64,000 nucleotides of DNA from Bolinopsis microptera. Taxonomy: Eukaryota; Ctenophora; Tentaculata; Lobata; Bolinopsidae. Shown here piece by piece: positions 36,411 to 48,720 of the stretch. Each line of letters begins with the position of its first letter. Within the stretch, counting starts at the first letter, position 1. The notes beneath the pieces were generated by a model, which did not search any database, had not been told where the DNA came from, and was given only the letters and a program-made list of their open reading frames with translations. Both the position numbers and the translations under genes were made by a program. The DNA is taken from assembly GCF_026151205.1 (NCBI RefSeq), contig NC_087082.1, positions 3,190,001 to 3,254,000 of the forward strand, given 5' to 3'.

Positions 36411-37870
36411 AGTATAAAAACGGTTTATTTGACAATTTGTATGCTTAGTAGTCAATTGATTTTAATGCCGCGTCACAAACTGCATATGAACGTAGTTATT
36501 TCTGAAAAGTCTGAAGGAATGCTACCCGTGCACCCCGTGTATCTTTTACAAGTTACAAGGTTGCAAGAGTTTTCCAAAAAATGGCTGTAATCACCTCCTT
36601 CCCCAGGGAGAGTTTGTACTGAGCAAGTACTATACTGGAAGCTCCTTCTCTTTACCGTCCCCGGAGACCCTGATAGTGTGGACCGGGACGAACACAGGAC
36701 ATGAAGGAGGGAAGGACCACGGTCGTGGACCATGGTAAACACGTGGACATGTTTACCAACCAGGTCACGTGGTTACTGTTTATATATCCTCCTACTATAA
36801 CTGCGTGTTTGGAGAGGGGGACTCCACGTCCTCTGTTTTGGACCTGTGAAATGTTCAGAATTGTGATCAGTCTTGTATTGTTTATTATTGATAATTATTT
36901 AATGACGTTGTTAATTATCTACTTATTGTTACGTGGGTTCGATGAGGGTGTGATAACAGGCAATACACCGATCAAAACCTACATTTACCGTAATCTTTTC
37001 CTTAACCTATTAATGTACGGTAAAATCTGGGGTTACTGTTGTTACTCAGTTTTATTAATTGTACGTCTTTAGATTCTGTCCCAGCAATTATTCTCAATCT
37101 GTAGGTGTAAAAAACTAAAAAAATGTCAACGGAATTATTAAAAATCCCATGAATTGTGATCAGGACAGAAATTTAATATTTGATTGAACTTTAAGTAAAA
37201 TTTCATATAAGTTGTTCAATCGTTCGAACGATAAGTGTATTTTACAGCTGCTTTTATTAATGATTGTTAATAAATCTCATCAGGTAAGGGCATTTCTGTT
37301 TCGGACAATTGATTTTTAATTCATGGATTTTTGATCAAAGTTTTAGTATTAATATTTGTTTTTGCAAATGTGGTGATGACAGCTGAATGAAGTTTATTAA
37401 CCTGATTTTTGGGATAACAATTGGATTTCGACGTTCATTCTTTAATTACTACTGTGGAACATGTTAAAACATATTTCATCACATTTCATTTCCTTATCAA
37501 ATTCGCATTTTCCATTTTATCATTTTGTACATTCAAAACTTATGTTCGAACTTGAAAGTCCTTGGGGAAATCAAAACCGTAATAACCTTAAAATCTCTTT
37601 GTTTTTCAACAGCAGTTTCTTCTTTAACTCCTAACTGGAAGGCCAGCTCAGCTCACGGTAACCTTCTTCCAGGTTATAACGTACTTTGCTGCAACCATTG
37701 ACGTAGGTTAATGATCGTATGCTAAAGACGTAGCTAATAAAGTGGCTAATGACGTAGCTTAATGGACCACGTTGAATTGTTTTATAAACCAATTTTTAAT
37801 ATCATGTGTACATTTGATGAGCACATAACTCAAAGCAGTCTGTGTAGTACATGTTTCGACAAAGTTCATA
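36411..37870 (+). repeat. Spacer A, copy 1 (leftmost)
   Basis: This block is unrelated to the satellite and recurs at 39821 and 47068. It starts CAGTATAAA-CGGTTTATTTGACAATTTG. It contains ACAAGTTACAAGGTTGCAAG and GAGAGTTTGTACTGAGCAAG, then a palindrome-rich stretch (CCATGG and CACGTG words, 36730-36772) directly followed by GTTTATATATCC. Near the end are several TAATGACGTAGC-like words (about 37705-37760), and after TCATATTGTCCAAATCTC it passes into satellite. Unlike the other copies, its left flank is not satellite, so it marks the left edge of the locus. Confidence 0.8.
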
Positions 37871-38946
37871 TTGTCCAAATCTCTGTCCCATTTTCAGTTT
37901 TGATAGATGAAATTTCCTGGACCGAAAATTACAGTGTCAACGATTTTGTCCCATAAACCAATTAGTAAGTCAAACTTTAGATGCCATATGACACGATTGA
38001 GGCTAAAAGTTTCATTTCTGTCGGAGGAAGGCCACACAGCAGGACAAGCTTAAACAAAACGAAAAGTTGTATTTTAAAAGTCTGTCCCATTTTCAAATGT
38101 GGAAATTTTCTGAAGACAAATTTTACAGAGAAGATTAAATTTTTGCCCAGAAACAATTGTCAGTTAATTGATGATGGTACGAAATCCAAATTGAGGTACT
38201 GGAGTCAAAATCCCGATTAAAATTGCAAAATCATATTCTCCAAATCTCTGTCCCATTTTCGTGTTTGAAGATGAAAATTTCAGGACCCGAAATTTTACAG
38301 TTTTCGACTGATTTTGTCACCTGAACCAATTGAAGTCAACTTTCGATGACATATGACACGATTTGAGGTCTAAAAGTTTGATTTCTGTCGGAGGAAGCCC
38401 ACAGCAGAAAGCTTAACAAAACGAAAAGTTTGTATTTTTAAAATGTATGTCCCATTTTCAAATTGAAATTGTTGCTGACACAAATTTGAAAAGATTAGAT
38501 AAAATGTTTTGCCCAGAATCCAATTAGTCAGTTAATTGTTGATCGGTACGAAACCAAATTTGAGGTTTGGAAGTCAAAAATCCCGAATAAAAGTGCAAAC
38601 TCATATTCTCAAATCTCGGTCCAATTTGCAGTTTTTGAAGATGAAATTTCAGGACCGAAAAATTTTACAGTTTCAACAGGATTTTTTCACCATAAACCAA
38701 TTAGTAAGTCAACTAAAGGAGGCCATTATGACACGATTGGAGGTGCTGGAAGTTTGATTTCTGCGGAGGAAGCCCAAGCAGATAAGCTTAACAAAACGAA
38801 ATGTTGTATTTTCAAAAGTCTTCCATTTTCAAATGTGAATTTTCTGAAGACAAATTTTACAGATAAGATTTTAAAAAAAAAAATTTTTGCCCGAAACAAT
38901 TAGTAAGTTATGATGTGGTTCACAATCCAACATTGAGGTCATGGAA
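37871..38946 (+). repeat. 366-bp satellite, noisy copies
   Basis: About three units of the satellite described under 48721-55251, carrying frequent one-base insertions and losses. They end at the MITE insertion. Confidence 0.85.
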
Positions 38947-39346
38947 CGAGCGTGCTAAATGAAATCACTCTACAGTCGATCTTCGAGAGTGTTCTTAAAA
39001 GTAAAAGGGTCCCCACAGTTTAATCAACTTCAATCGATGTATTTTCGGTCGACTGTTTTCGAATCAACCCCCTTGACATAGGGGGTTATAAAAGCTCCCC
39101 TGACGAGCTTTGGGCGAAAAAAAAAAACTGTCTTGTCACGTGTTATGACAGTATTAGGAAGTTATTTATATTTCTGTTAGGGTTAGGGTTTCGACTTCTG
39201 CTTTTGCTAAGGTTGGGTTAGGGTTAGGGTTGGGATCAGATTAGTAGGGTTAAGGGATTTCGAATAGTCGTTCAGGACCAGCTACGAGAACGGGATTTTG
39301 AAAAAAAATCACTGTCAGTCGAGTGTAGAGTGATTAATCATCATCC
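38947..39346 (+). repeat. MITE in satellite, copy 1 (noisy)
   Basis: Same element and same insertion point as 55252-55626. It starts CGAGCGTGCTAAAT and ends ATTAATCATCATCC. Length is increased by small insertions, including an A run of about nine at 39118. TTAGGGTTAGGG-type words lie at about 39177-39250. Confidence 0.85.
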
Positions 39347-39820
39347 GTTTTGGAAGTCAATACACCGGAATTAAAATGCGAAATCATTTTCTCCAAATCT
39401 CTGTCCCATTTTCAGTTTTTGATGATGAAATTTCCAGGACCGAAACTTTTACAGTTTCGACTGATTTTGTCACCATAAACCAAATTAGTATAGTCATACT
39501 TTAGATGCCATTTGACACGATTGAGGTGCTGGTAACGTTAGATTTCTGTCGGAGGAAGCCCACAGCAGAAAGCTTAACAAAACGAAAAGTTGTGATTTAA
39601 AAAAGTTGTCCCATTTTCAATTGTGAAATTTTTCTGATGACAAAATTTTTTACAGATATAGGAATTAAAAATTTTTGCCCAGAAAACCAATTAGTCGTTA
39701 CTTCTGATGATGGTACGAAAACCAAATTGGGGGATACTGGAAGTCAAAATCCCGAATAAAATTGCAAAATCATATTCTCCAAATCCCTGTCCCATTTTCA
39801 GTGTTTGAAGATGAAATTTC
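39347..39820 (+). repeat. Satellite, about 1.3 noisy units
   Basis: Satellite resumes after the MITE and breaks off inside the 199-bp half, right after GAAGATGAAATTTC, where spacer A begins. The same junction occurs at 47067. Confidence 0.85.
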
Positions 39821-41370
39821 AGTATAAACCGGTTTATATTGACAATTTGTTGCTTAGTAGTCAATTGATTATAGAGACTCGACCACAACTGCTATGAAAA
39901 GTACTTATTTCCGAAAAGTCTGAAGGTAATAGGTATGCTACCCGTCATGTATCCCGATACTCACCTACAATTATAAGCTGGAAACGTTTATTTTTGTCTT
40001 TTACAAGTTATAAGGTTGCAAGAGTTTTCCAACAATGGCTAGATAACCCCTCCTTCACAGGGCAGAGTTTGTACTGACGAGCAAGTACTATACAGGAAGC
40101 TCCTCCTCCTCTTACCGCTCCCCGGAGCCCTCAGATTGTGTGGATCCGGACTACTCGACCACAGGCACCTCATGGAGGAAGTGACCAACGTGGACCATGG
40201 ATCCACGTGACCATGGTGACCCAACCAGGTCACGTGGTTACTGTTTATATAATATATATCTCTTACTATTACTGCCGTGGTAGAGGACTCCAGTCCGCTG
40301 GTTTGGACCTGTGGAACCGGAAATGTCTGAAATTTGATCATGTCGGGTAATGTTTAGTAATGATTAATTAAGTTAATGGACGATAGTTAAATATCTACTT
40401 CTATTGTTATCATGGGTTCGTTGAATGTGGGTGATTATCGGTTGTTGTTGGACCGCAATAACACCGAATCATAACCTGATTTACGTAATATTTCTCACTT
40501 ACCCTATACTGTACGTTAAAATCTGGGGTTTTTTTGTAGTTACTATGTTATAATTGTTACGTCTTTAGAGTCTTTCCAGCAATTTATTCTCAATGTAGGT
40601 GTTTAAAAACTAAAAAATGTCAACGGATAATTATTTTTTTAAAAAACCCCCATTAATTGTGTTTCTGGACAGAAATTATAATATTTGTGAAACTTTAAGT
40701 AAAATTTCAATAAAGTTGTTCAATATCTTTTCGACGATAATTGAGTTTTACAGCTGCTTTTATTAAGGATTGTTATTAATCTCATCAGTAAAGGCATTTT
40801 TGTTTCGACAATTTGATTTTATTCCTGGATTTTTGATCAATTTTTAGTATTAATATTTGTTTTGGATGAATATGTGTTGTTGATGAAGATGAATAGAGCG
40901 AGAAAGTTTATTTGACAGATTTTTGATAACAATTGATACTGAGCGTCATTCTTAATTAATAGGTGTTACAGGTAAAAAATTTTCTCTAATCACATTTCAT
41001 TACCAAAATAAAATTAGCATTTTCCATTTTATCATTTTGTACATTCAAATTATGTTTCGAACTTGAAAGTCCTTGGGAATATCATAAAACAGTAATAACC
41101 TTAAATCCTCTATGTTTTTCAACAGCAGTTTTTCTTACTCCTAACTGGAAGGCAGCTCAGCTCCGGTACCTACTTCCAGGTATAAACGTACTTTGTGCAA
41201 CAATGACGTAGGTAATGACGTAGCTAATGACGTAGCTAATAACGTGGCTAATGACGTAGCTAATGGACCACGTTTAATTGTTGTATCAAACCAAATATTA
41301 TATCATTTGACATTTGAGAGACATCAAACTCAAAGCCAGTCTCGTGTAGTTCATTTTTTACAAGTGAAGA
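39821..41370 (+). repeat. Spacer A, copy 2
   Basis: It has the same order of landmarks as copy 1: AGTATAAACCGGTTTATATT at the start, GCAAGTACTATACAGGAAGC, a CCATGG/CACGTG palindrome cluster at about 40186-40235 followed by GTTTATATAATATATATC, and a TAATGACGTAGC array at 41197-41268. It passes into satellite near 41370. Confidence 0.85.
41197..41268 (+). repeat. 12-bp tandem array GACGTAGCTAAT
   Basis: About five back-to-back units of the form GACGTAGCTAAT, with GTAGGTAAT and GTGGCTAAT variants. Each carries a GACGT core like half of a CREB/ATF site. The equivalent place in spacer copy 1 (37703-37764) has fewer, more disordered units. Confidence 0.9.
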
Positions 41371-44300
41371 TTGTTCCAAATCTCTGTCCTATTTTTCAGA
41401 GTTTTTGAAGATTGAAATTTCCAGGACCGAAAAAATTGACAGTTTCAACCAGATTTTGTCACCATAAAACCAATTAGTAAGTTCAATTTAGAATTGCCTT
41501 TGACACGATTGAGGTGCTAAAAGTTTCATTTCTGTTTGGTTTTTCGGAGGAAAGCCCAACAGCAGAAAGCTTAAACAAACCGAAATAGTTGGATTTCAAT
41601 AGTTGTCCCATTTTCAACTGTGAAATTTTCTGAAGACAAAAATTTTACTCGATGTATAAGATACAATTTTTGCCCGAAACTAATTAGTCAGTTATTTGAT
41701 GATGGTACGAAAACCAAATTGAGTTCTGGAAGTCAAAATCCCGAAATAAAAATTGCAAAATCATATTGTCCAAATCTCTTCCCATTTTCATGTGTTTGAA
41801 GATGAAATTTCCAGGACCGAAATTTTACAGTTTCGTCTGATTTTGTCACCAGAAACCCAAGTAGTAGTCAAAATTAAGATGCCATTTGTCACGATTGAGG
41901 TGCTGGAAGTTTGATGTCTGTCGGAGGAAGCCCACAAGGCAGAAAGCTTAACAAACGAAATGTTGTATTTAAAAGTATGTCCCATTTCAATTGTGAAATT
42001 TTCTTGAACACAAATTTGATAGATTGATGAAAATGTTTGCCCAGAACAGAAACCAATTAGTCAGTCTAATTGATGATGGTACGAAACAAAATTGACTGTA
42101 CTGGAAGTCAAATAATCCCGAATAAAATTGCAAACTCATTTTCTCCAAATCTCGGTTTCCCATTTTCAGTGTTTTGATGATGAATTTCAGGACAGTAAAA
42201 ATGTACAGTTTCAACAGATTTTTTCCACCATAACAATTAGGAACGTCAACTTAAGGATGCCTTATGACTCGATTGGAGGTGCTGGAAGTTGGATTTCTGT
42301 CGGAGGAAAGCCCACAGCCAGAATGCTAAACAAAACGATAAAGTTGTTTTTTAAAAAGTTCTGTAACATTTTCAATTGTGAAATTTTCTGAAAAACTAAT
42401 TTTACAGTTATAGATGATATGTTTTGCCCAGAACCAATTTAGTTTGTGATTTTGATGTTGGTATACGAAACCAATATTGAGGTACTGGAAGTCAAAAATC
42501 CGATTAAAATTGCAAAATCATTTTTCGTCACATTGCGCCGGTCCCATTTTCAGTGCCGTTGTGATGATGAAATTTCCAGGACCGAAAAATTTTACAGTTT
42601 CAACGATTTTTTCCATAAACAATTTTAGATAAGTCCAACTTAAGATGCCATATGGACACGATTGAGGTGCGGAAGTTTCATTTCTGTCGGAGGAAGCCCA
42701 CAGCAGAAAGCGTAACAAAACGCAAAAGTTGTATTTTATACAAGTCTGTCCAATTTTCAAATGTGAAATTTTCTGAACACAAATTTGAATGATTAGATGA
42801 AATGTTTGCCCAGAAACCATTAGTTTAGTTAATTTGATGATGGTACGAAACCCAAATTGGGTACTGGAAGTCAAAATCCCGAAGAAAATTGCCCAAAAAT
42901 CATATTGTCCAAATCTCTGGTCCCATTTTCAGTGTTTAGAAGAGGAATTTTCCAGGACCGAAATTTTACAGTTTCAACAGATTTTTTCACATATACCAAT
43001 TGTAAGTCAACTAAAGGATGCCCATATGTCACGTTTGAGGTGCTGGAAGTTTCGTTTCTGTCGGAGGAAGCACCTCAGCCGAAAGCTTAACAACGCTGAA
43101 AAGTTGTATTTTAAAAAGTCGGTCCCTTTTCAAATGTGCAAATTTTCTGAAACACAAAGTTTACTGTATTAGTAAACTATTCGGCACAGAAACCAATGAG
43201 TTCAGTTAATTGATGATGGTCCGAAACTAATTGGAGGTTACTGGAAGTGGAAGTCAAAATTCCCGAATAAAATTGCAAAATCATATTCTCCAAATCTCTG
43301 TCCCATTTTCTGTTTTGGATGATGTTGTAAGATTCCAGGACCGAAATTTTACAGTGTCGACGGATTTTGTCACCATAAACCAATTTGTAAGGCAACCTAA
43401 AGATGCATATGACACCGATTGAGGTGCTAGGAAGTTGGATTTTGTCGGAGGAAGGCCCACAGCAGAACGGCTTAACAAAAACGAAAAAGTTGTAGTTTAA
43501 ATAGTCTGTCCCATTTTCAATTGTTGTGAAATTTTCTGAACTCAAATTTTACAGATAAGATTGAAATGTTTGCCAGAAACAATTTTGTTAGTTAATTGAT
43601 GATGTACGGAAACCAATACTTGAGGTACTGGAAAGTCAAAACCCGAATAAAATTGCAAAATCAATTGTCCAATCTCTGTCCCATTTTCAGTGTTTGAAGA
43701 AGAAATTTCCGGACCGAAAATTTACAGTTTCAACAGATTTTTTCACCATAAACCAAATTAGTAAGGTCAACTAAAGATGCCGTATGACACGATTGAGGTT
43801 GCTGGAAGTTTCATTTCTGTCCGGAGGAAGCCCACAGCAGAAAGCTTAACAAAACGAATAGTTGTATTTTAAAAAAGGTTCTGTCCATTTTCAAACTGTG
43901 AAATTTTCTGAACTCCAAATTTTACAGATTAGATAATATATTTGCACAGACCCAGAAACCAATGAGTCAGTTAATTTGATGATGGTACCGACGAAACCAA
44001 ATTGAGGGTATGGAAGTGGAAGTTTCAAAATCCCGAATAAAATTGCAAAATTCATATTCTCCCAATTCTTGTCCCATGTTTCCGTTTTTGAAGATGGATA
44101 TTTCCAGGACCGCTCCCTCCCCCACCCCCCTCTCCCTTCCCATCCCACGAGTTTCGACTGATTTTGTCACCATTAACCCCACTCCAGCTGCCCCGCCTCT
44201 CGCTACTCCCCCAAGACGTCTAACCGCCTTCACCGATGCCATACCGCCTCGCTCCCACCCTAACGCTACATTGCCCTACACCGGTGCTGGAGAGTTTTGG

Positions 44301-46218
44301 ATTTCTGTCGGAGAAGCCACCAGCAGCACCCCAATCACGCCGCCCCCAGACTTCATCCCCCCCAATACATCCTCCACATCCACCATCCGACCCCATATCA
44401 CTAGCCTGCACCTGCGATTCCGTCACTCCCCCCCTCTCCCCCCGTCCCCATCCCCCCCAGACCCGCAGACACACACCACCCCCCCCCCATCCCCCCCCCA
44501 TTTTCATATCAAATGTGAAATTTTCCACACCCCTGAACACAACTTTTACAGGCCCACCGCTCCCTCTGTGTGTGTCCCTATCTAATCAGCAGCCCTTGCC
44601 AGAATCCAATTAGTTGTTATGTGATGATGGTACGAAACCATCTGACACAATTGTCCCCCCCCCCTACCCGGTTACTGGAAGTCAAAATCCCGATTAAAAT
44701 TGCAAACTCCATATTCTCCATAATCCGGTCCAATTTTCAGTTTTTGAAAGATGAATTTCCAGGACCGAAAATTTTACAGTTTCATCAGATTTTTTCACCT
44801 TAAACTATTTGTAAGTCAACTAAAGATGCCATATGACTCCGATTGAGGTGCTGGAAGTATGATTTCTGTCGGAGGAAGCCACCAGCAGAAATGCTTTATA
44901 CAAAACGAAAAGTTGTATTTTTTTTCAAAAGTCTGCCCATTTTCAAATTGTGAAATTTTCTGAACACAAATTTTTCAGGATAAGATGAAATGTTTGCCCA
45001 GAAACCAATTAGTAGTTAATTGATGATGCGGTACGAACCCATATTGACGGTACTGGAAGGCAAAATCCCGAATAAAAATTGCAATATCATATTGTCCCCC
45101 CAAAAAATTCTCTTGTCCCCATTTCAGTTGTTTGGAAGATGAAAATTTCCCGGACCGAAATTTTACAGTTTCAACTAGATTTTTTCACCATTAACCAAAT
45201 TAGTAAGTCAACTTAAGATTGCAATGACTCGATTGAGGTGTGAGAAGTTTCTTTCTGTCGGAGGAAGCCCACAGCAGAAAGCTTTAACAAAACGATAGAA
45301 GTTGTATTTTAAAAAGATCTGTCCCATTTTCAAAATGTGAAATTTTCCTGAAAACCAAAATTTTCCAGATTAGATTAAAATATTTGCACAGAAACCATTG
45401 AGTCAAGTTAATTGCTGATGGTTACGGAAACCAAAATGAGGTACTGGAAGTGGAAGTCAAAATCCCGAATTATAAAATTGCAAAATCATATTCTCCATAT
45501 CTCTGTCCCATTTTCAGTTTTTGAAAGATGAAATTACCAGGACCGAAATTGTTACCAGTTTCGATGATTTTGTCACCATAAACCAATTAGTAAGTCAACT
45601 TTAGATGCCAATTTTGCACGATTCGAGGTGCTGGATGTTTGATTTCTGGCGGAGGAAGCCAACAGCAGAAAGCTTAACAAAACGAAAGGTGTTTTAAAAA
45701 TGTCTGTCCAATGTTCTAATGGGTGAAATTTTCTGATCACAAAATTTTACAGATAAGATGAAATGTTTGCCCAGAAAGAAAACAATTAGCTTAGTTATTG
45801 ATGATGGTACGAAACCTAATTGACGGTACTGGAAGTCAAAATCCCGAATAAAATTGCAATATCATATTGTCCAAATCTCTGTTCCATTTTCAGTTTTTGA
45901 AGATGAAATTTCCAGACCGAATATTTACAGTTTTCAACAGATTTTTGTAACCATGGAACCAATTAGTATAGTCATAGCTTCAACTTAAGATGCATTATGA
46001 CAAGATTGAGGTGCTGGTAAGTTTGATTTTCTGTCGGAGGAAGCCCACAGCAGAAAGCTTAACAAAACGAAAAATTGTATTTTCAAAAGTCTGCCCATTT
46101 TTAAATGTGAAATTTTCTCGAAGACAAATTTTACAGATAAGATTAAAATTTTTGCCCAGAAACCAATTTTGTCAGTTAATTGATGATGGTTCAAAACCAA
46201 ATTTGAGGGTATTGGAAA
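41371..46218 (+). repeat. 366-bp satellite, long noisy array
   Basis: About 13 units with the same order of words as the clean array, but with a small indel every few tens of bases. A C-rich block sits inside (44110-44660). Frames of 60-120 codons on both strands are incidental. Confidence 0.85.
44110..44660. other. C-rich blocks spliced into one satellite unit
   Basis: Within one satellite unit, normal satellite words (GTTTCGACTGATTTTGTCACCA at 44151, GGATTTCTGTCGGAGAAGCCA at 44299, ATTTTCATATCAAATGTGAAATTTTC at 44500) still appear in the right order. Between them lie blocks of C-rich sequence of tens to over a hundred bases. The 191-codon Pro/Ser/Thr-rich frame over this interval is a product of the insertions. 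An error in a long read or consensus is the simplest reading. Confidence 0.75.
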
Positions 46219-46599
46219 CGAGCTGCTTTTAATATCTACAGTCGATCTTCGAGATTGTTCTTAAAAGGGTCCCCGACAGTTTGAAAACCAACTTCAATCG
46301 ATGTATTTTCGGACGCTGATTCCGAATCAACCCCATGACATAGGGTTAAAAGCTCCCATGACGAGATAGGCGAAAAAACTGTCTTGATCACGTGATATGA
46401 CCGTTATAAGGATGTTTTATAATTTCTCGTTACGGGTTAGGGTTTAAGCATATGCTTTTGCTAAGGATAGGAGTTAGGGTTAGGGGTTGGGATCAGATTA
46501 GAGGGTGAGGGTTTTTCGAATAGTCGTTCAGGACCAGCTAGAGAACGGGTTGAAAAAGTCACGTTGACAGTCGGAGTGTAGAGTGATTTATCATCATCC
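46219..46599 (+). repeat. MITE in satellite, copy 2 (noisy)
   Basis: Same element and insertion point as at 55252. The left tip is damaged (CGAGCTGCTTTTAATATCTAC instead of CGAGCGTGCTAAATCACTCTAC) and the right end is ATTTATCATCATCC. Internal TTAGGG-like words are present but disturbed by indels. Confidence 0.85.
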
Positions 46600-47067
46600 G
46601 TAGTGGGGAAGTCCAATACTACGAATAAAATTGCGAAATCATTTTCTCCAAATCTCTGTCCCATTTTCAGTTTTTGAGATGAAATTTCAGGACGAAATTT
46701 TACAGTTTCGGGACTGATTTTGTTCTAATTAAACCAATCTACTAAGTCACTTTAGATGCCATATGGACACGATTGAGGTGCTGGAAGTTTTTTGATTTCT
46801 GTCGGAGGAAGCCCCACAGCAGAAAGCTTTAACAAAACGAAAGTTGATTTTAAAATAGTCTGTCCTTTTTTCAAATGTGAAATTTTTGAAGACAAATTAT
46901 ACAGATAGATAAAATTTTTGCCCACGAAACCAAATTAGTCTGTTAATTGATGATGGGTACGTAATCCAAATTGGGGGTGATGGAATGTCAAATACCGAAT
47001 AAAATTGGCAAAAAATTCATATTCTCCAGATCCCTGTCCCATTTTCTGTGTTTGAAGATGAAATTTC
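46600..47067 (+). repeat. Satellite, about 1.3 noisy units
   Basis: Same content and same end point (GAAGATGAAATTTCAG, then spacer A) as 39347-39820. Confidence 0.85.
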
Positions 47068-47880
47068 AGTTTAAACCGGTTTATATTGAACAATTGGTAT
47101 GCTTAGTAGTAATTGATAAAGCTCGGACACAATGCATTTGAACGTATTATTTCCGAATAAGTCTGAAGGTAATAGGTATGGCCACCCGTCTGTATCCCGT
47201 ATCATCTACAATTATCAAGCTGGAAATGTTTTCGTTTTGCTTTTACAAGCTTATATGGTTTGCATGAGATCTGTTCCAACTATGGCGCTGATTAACCCCT
47301 CCTTCCCCGTGAGAGTTTGTACGGGAGCAAGTACTAATACAGGGAAGCTCCTCCTCCTTTACCCGCTCCCCGGAGACCCTTATAGTGTGGACCGGACGAC
47401 ACAGGCACCCTCACAGGAGGATGTGACACGTGACACGTTGACCATGGGTAACCACGTGACCCATGGTGACCAACCAGGTCACGTGGTTTACGGTTTATAT
47501 ATCCTCCACTATAACGGCCGTTGTAGAGACTCCAGTCCTCTGGTTAGGACCTGTGGAATGTTCAGCTGGTTATCATGTCTTGTAAGGGTTATTAATGATA
47601 ATTTAATTTAATGACGATAGTTAATTATCTACTTATTGTTTCGTGGGTTCGATGAGGGGGATTGTCGGTTGTTTGGATGTACAGCAAAACACGATCAAAC
47701 CCTGATTTACCCGTAAGATTCTCCTTACCCTATTCTGTTACGGTAAATCTGGGGTTTAATGTAGTTACTCTGTTATAATTGTACGTCTTTAGATTCTTTC
47801 CAGCATTTATTCTCATCTGTAGGTGTAAAATAAAAACTAAAAAAGTCAACGGTATTTATTTTAAAAAAAACCACACTTCG
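47068..47880 (+). repeat. Spacer A, copy 3 (left half)
   Basis: Starts TTTAAACCGGTTTATATTGAAC. It includes GGAAGCTCCTCCTCC, the palindrome cluster at about 47440-47490 (CCATGG, CACGTG, GGTCACGTGG) and GGTTTATATATCCTCC. After TTTTAAAAAAAACC the resemblance is lost in the swollen segment that follows. Confidence 0.85.
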
Positions 47881-48720
47881 CCCACGTAATCCTGACATCA
47901 CACACCTGCTCCTCAGGACATCACGCTCACCAATTTATGAGACGCCCTGTCCGCCCCGTGATCTTGTAATGTTTTTAAAAAAATTTAAGCAAAAAAGGAA
48001 ATAATTTTTTCGGGGTTCGTTGGGGGTTATTTGGTTTTTTTGAGGGAAAAAATAAAAATGATTTCCGGAATTTTTCCCTAAATGTGGGAAATTGGGGTTT
48101 AATGTTTTATTGTTTTTGATTTTAGTTTTTAAAATTTACCCCAAATTTTATTAAAAATAAAAAATTAAAATAAAAAAACCAAATTTTGTTCAAAAAAAAA
48201 AAAAAAAAATTTTAAAAAATGTTCCATTTTCAAAAATTGTGTTTTCACCTTTTTTAATGAAGAAAACCAAAAATAAAATTTTCCCAAAATTTTTACGGGT
48301 TTTTTAAAAAATTTAAAAATTAATATTTGTTTTGAAAGTTTTGAAAAAAATTTAAGTTTATTAAAGATTTTTGTCCCCGAACGGGCCCAAACATTTTAAA
48401 TTTAATGTTAACAAAAATATTCCACCAAAATTCCCAATAAAATTTTTTTCCATTTTTCTTTTTTTTAAAATTTTTTTGAATTAAGTTGGGGAAAATCAAA
48501 ACGAAATTTTCCCTTTTCCTTGTTTTTAAACAATTTTCCTTTATTAACAACACTAGTGGTCCATTCAGGATAAAGGTTTTTGGGTGAAATGCGGGGAAGA
48601 AAACAAGCGGGAAGGAAGTTTATAACGGGGTAATTTTCAAATTGGCCCCTTTTAATTGTTTTTCAAACCAAATTTAATAAATTTGAAAAATTAGGGGAAT
48701 CAAACCAAAAGGTTGGAAGT
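47880..48720. other. Swollen, homopolymer-rich segment replacing the right half of spacer A
   Basis: The interval is dominated by runs of A, T and G. Faint spacer-A order survives at its right end: TAATTGTTTTTCAAACCAAATTTAA at about 48650 corresponds to TAATTGTTGTATCAAACCAAATATTA in copy 2. Satellite then starts cleanly at 48738. It appears to be a badly called version of the right half of spacer A and not a new sequence, although the block at about 47880-47970 has no counterpart. Confidence 0.6.

Noticed and set aside
36725-36770. Palindromic CACGTG/CCATGG cluster as a tRNA or structured RNA gene
   Set aside because: No cloverleaf or internal promoter boxes can be drawn; the palindromes look like factor-binding sites or chance.
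36701-37072. 123-codon frame in spacer A
   Set aside because: The frame is not kept in the other two spacer copies, and the block is a non-coding repeat.
44010-44613. Long Pro/Ser/Thr-rich frames (191 and 125 codons) on the plus strand
   Set aside because: They run over C-rich filler interleaved with satellite words; composition and context show an artefact, not a gene.
48320-48553. 77-codon Lys/Asn/Phe-rich minus-strand frame
   Set aside because: It lies in the homopolymer-swollen segment and reflects A/T runs only.
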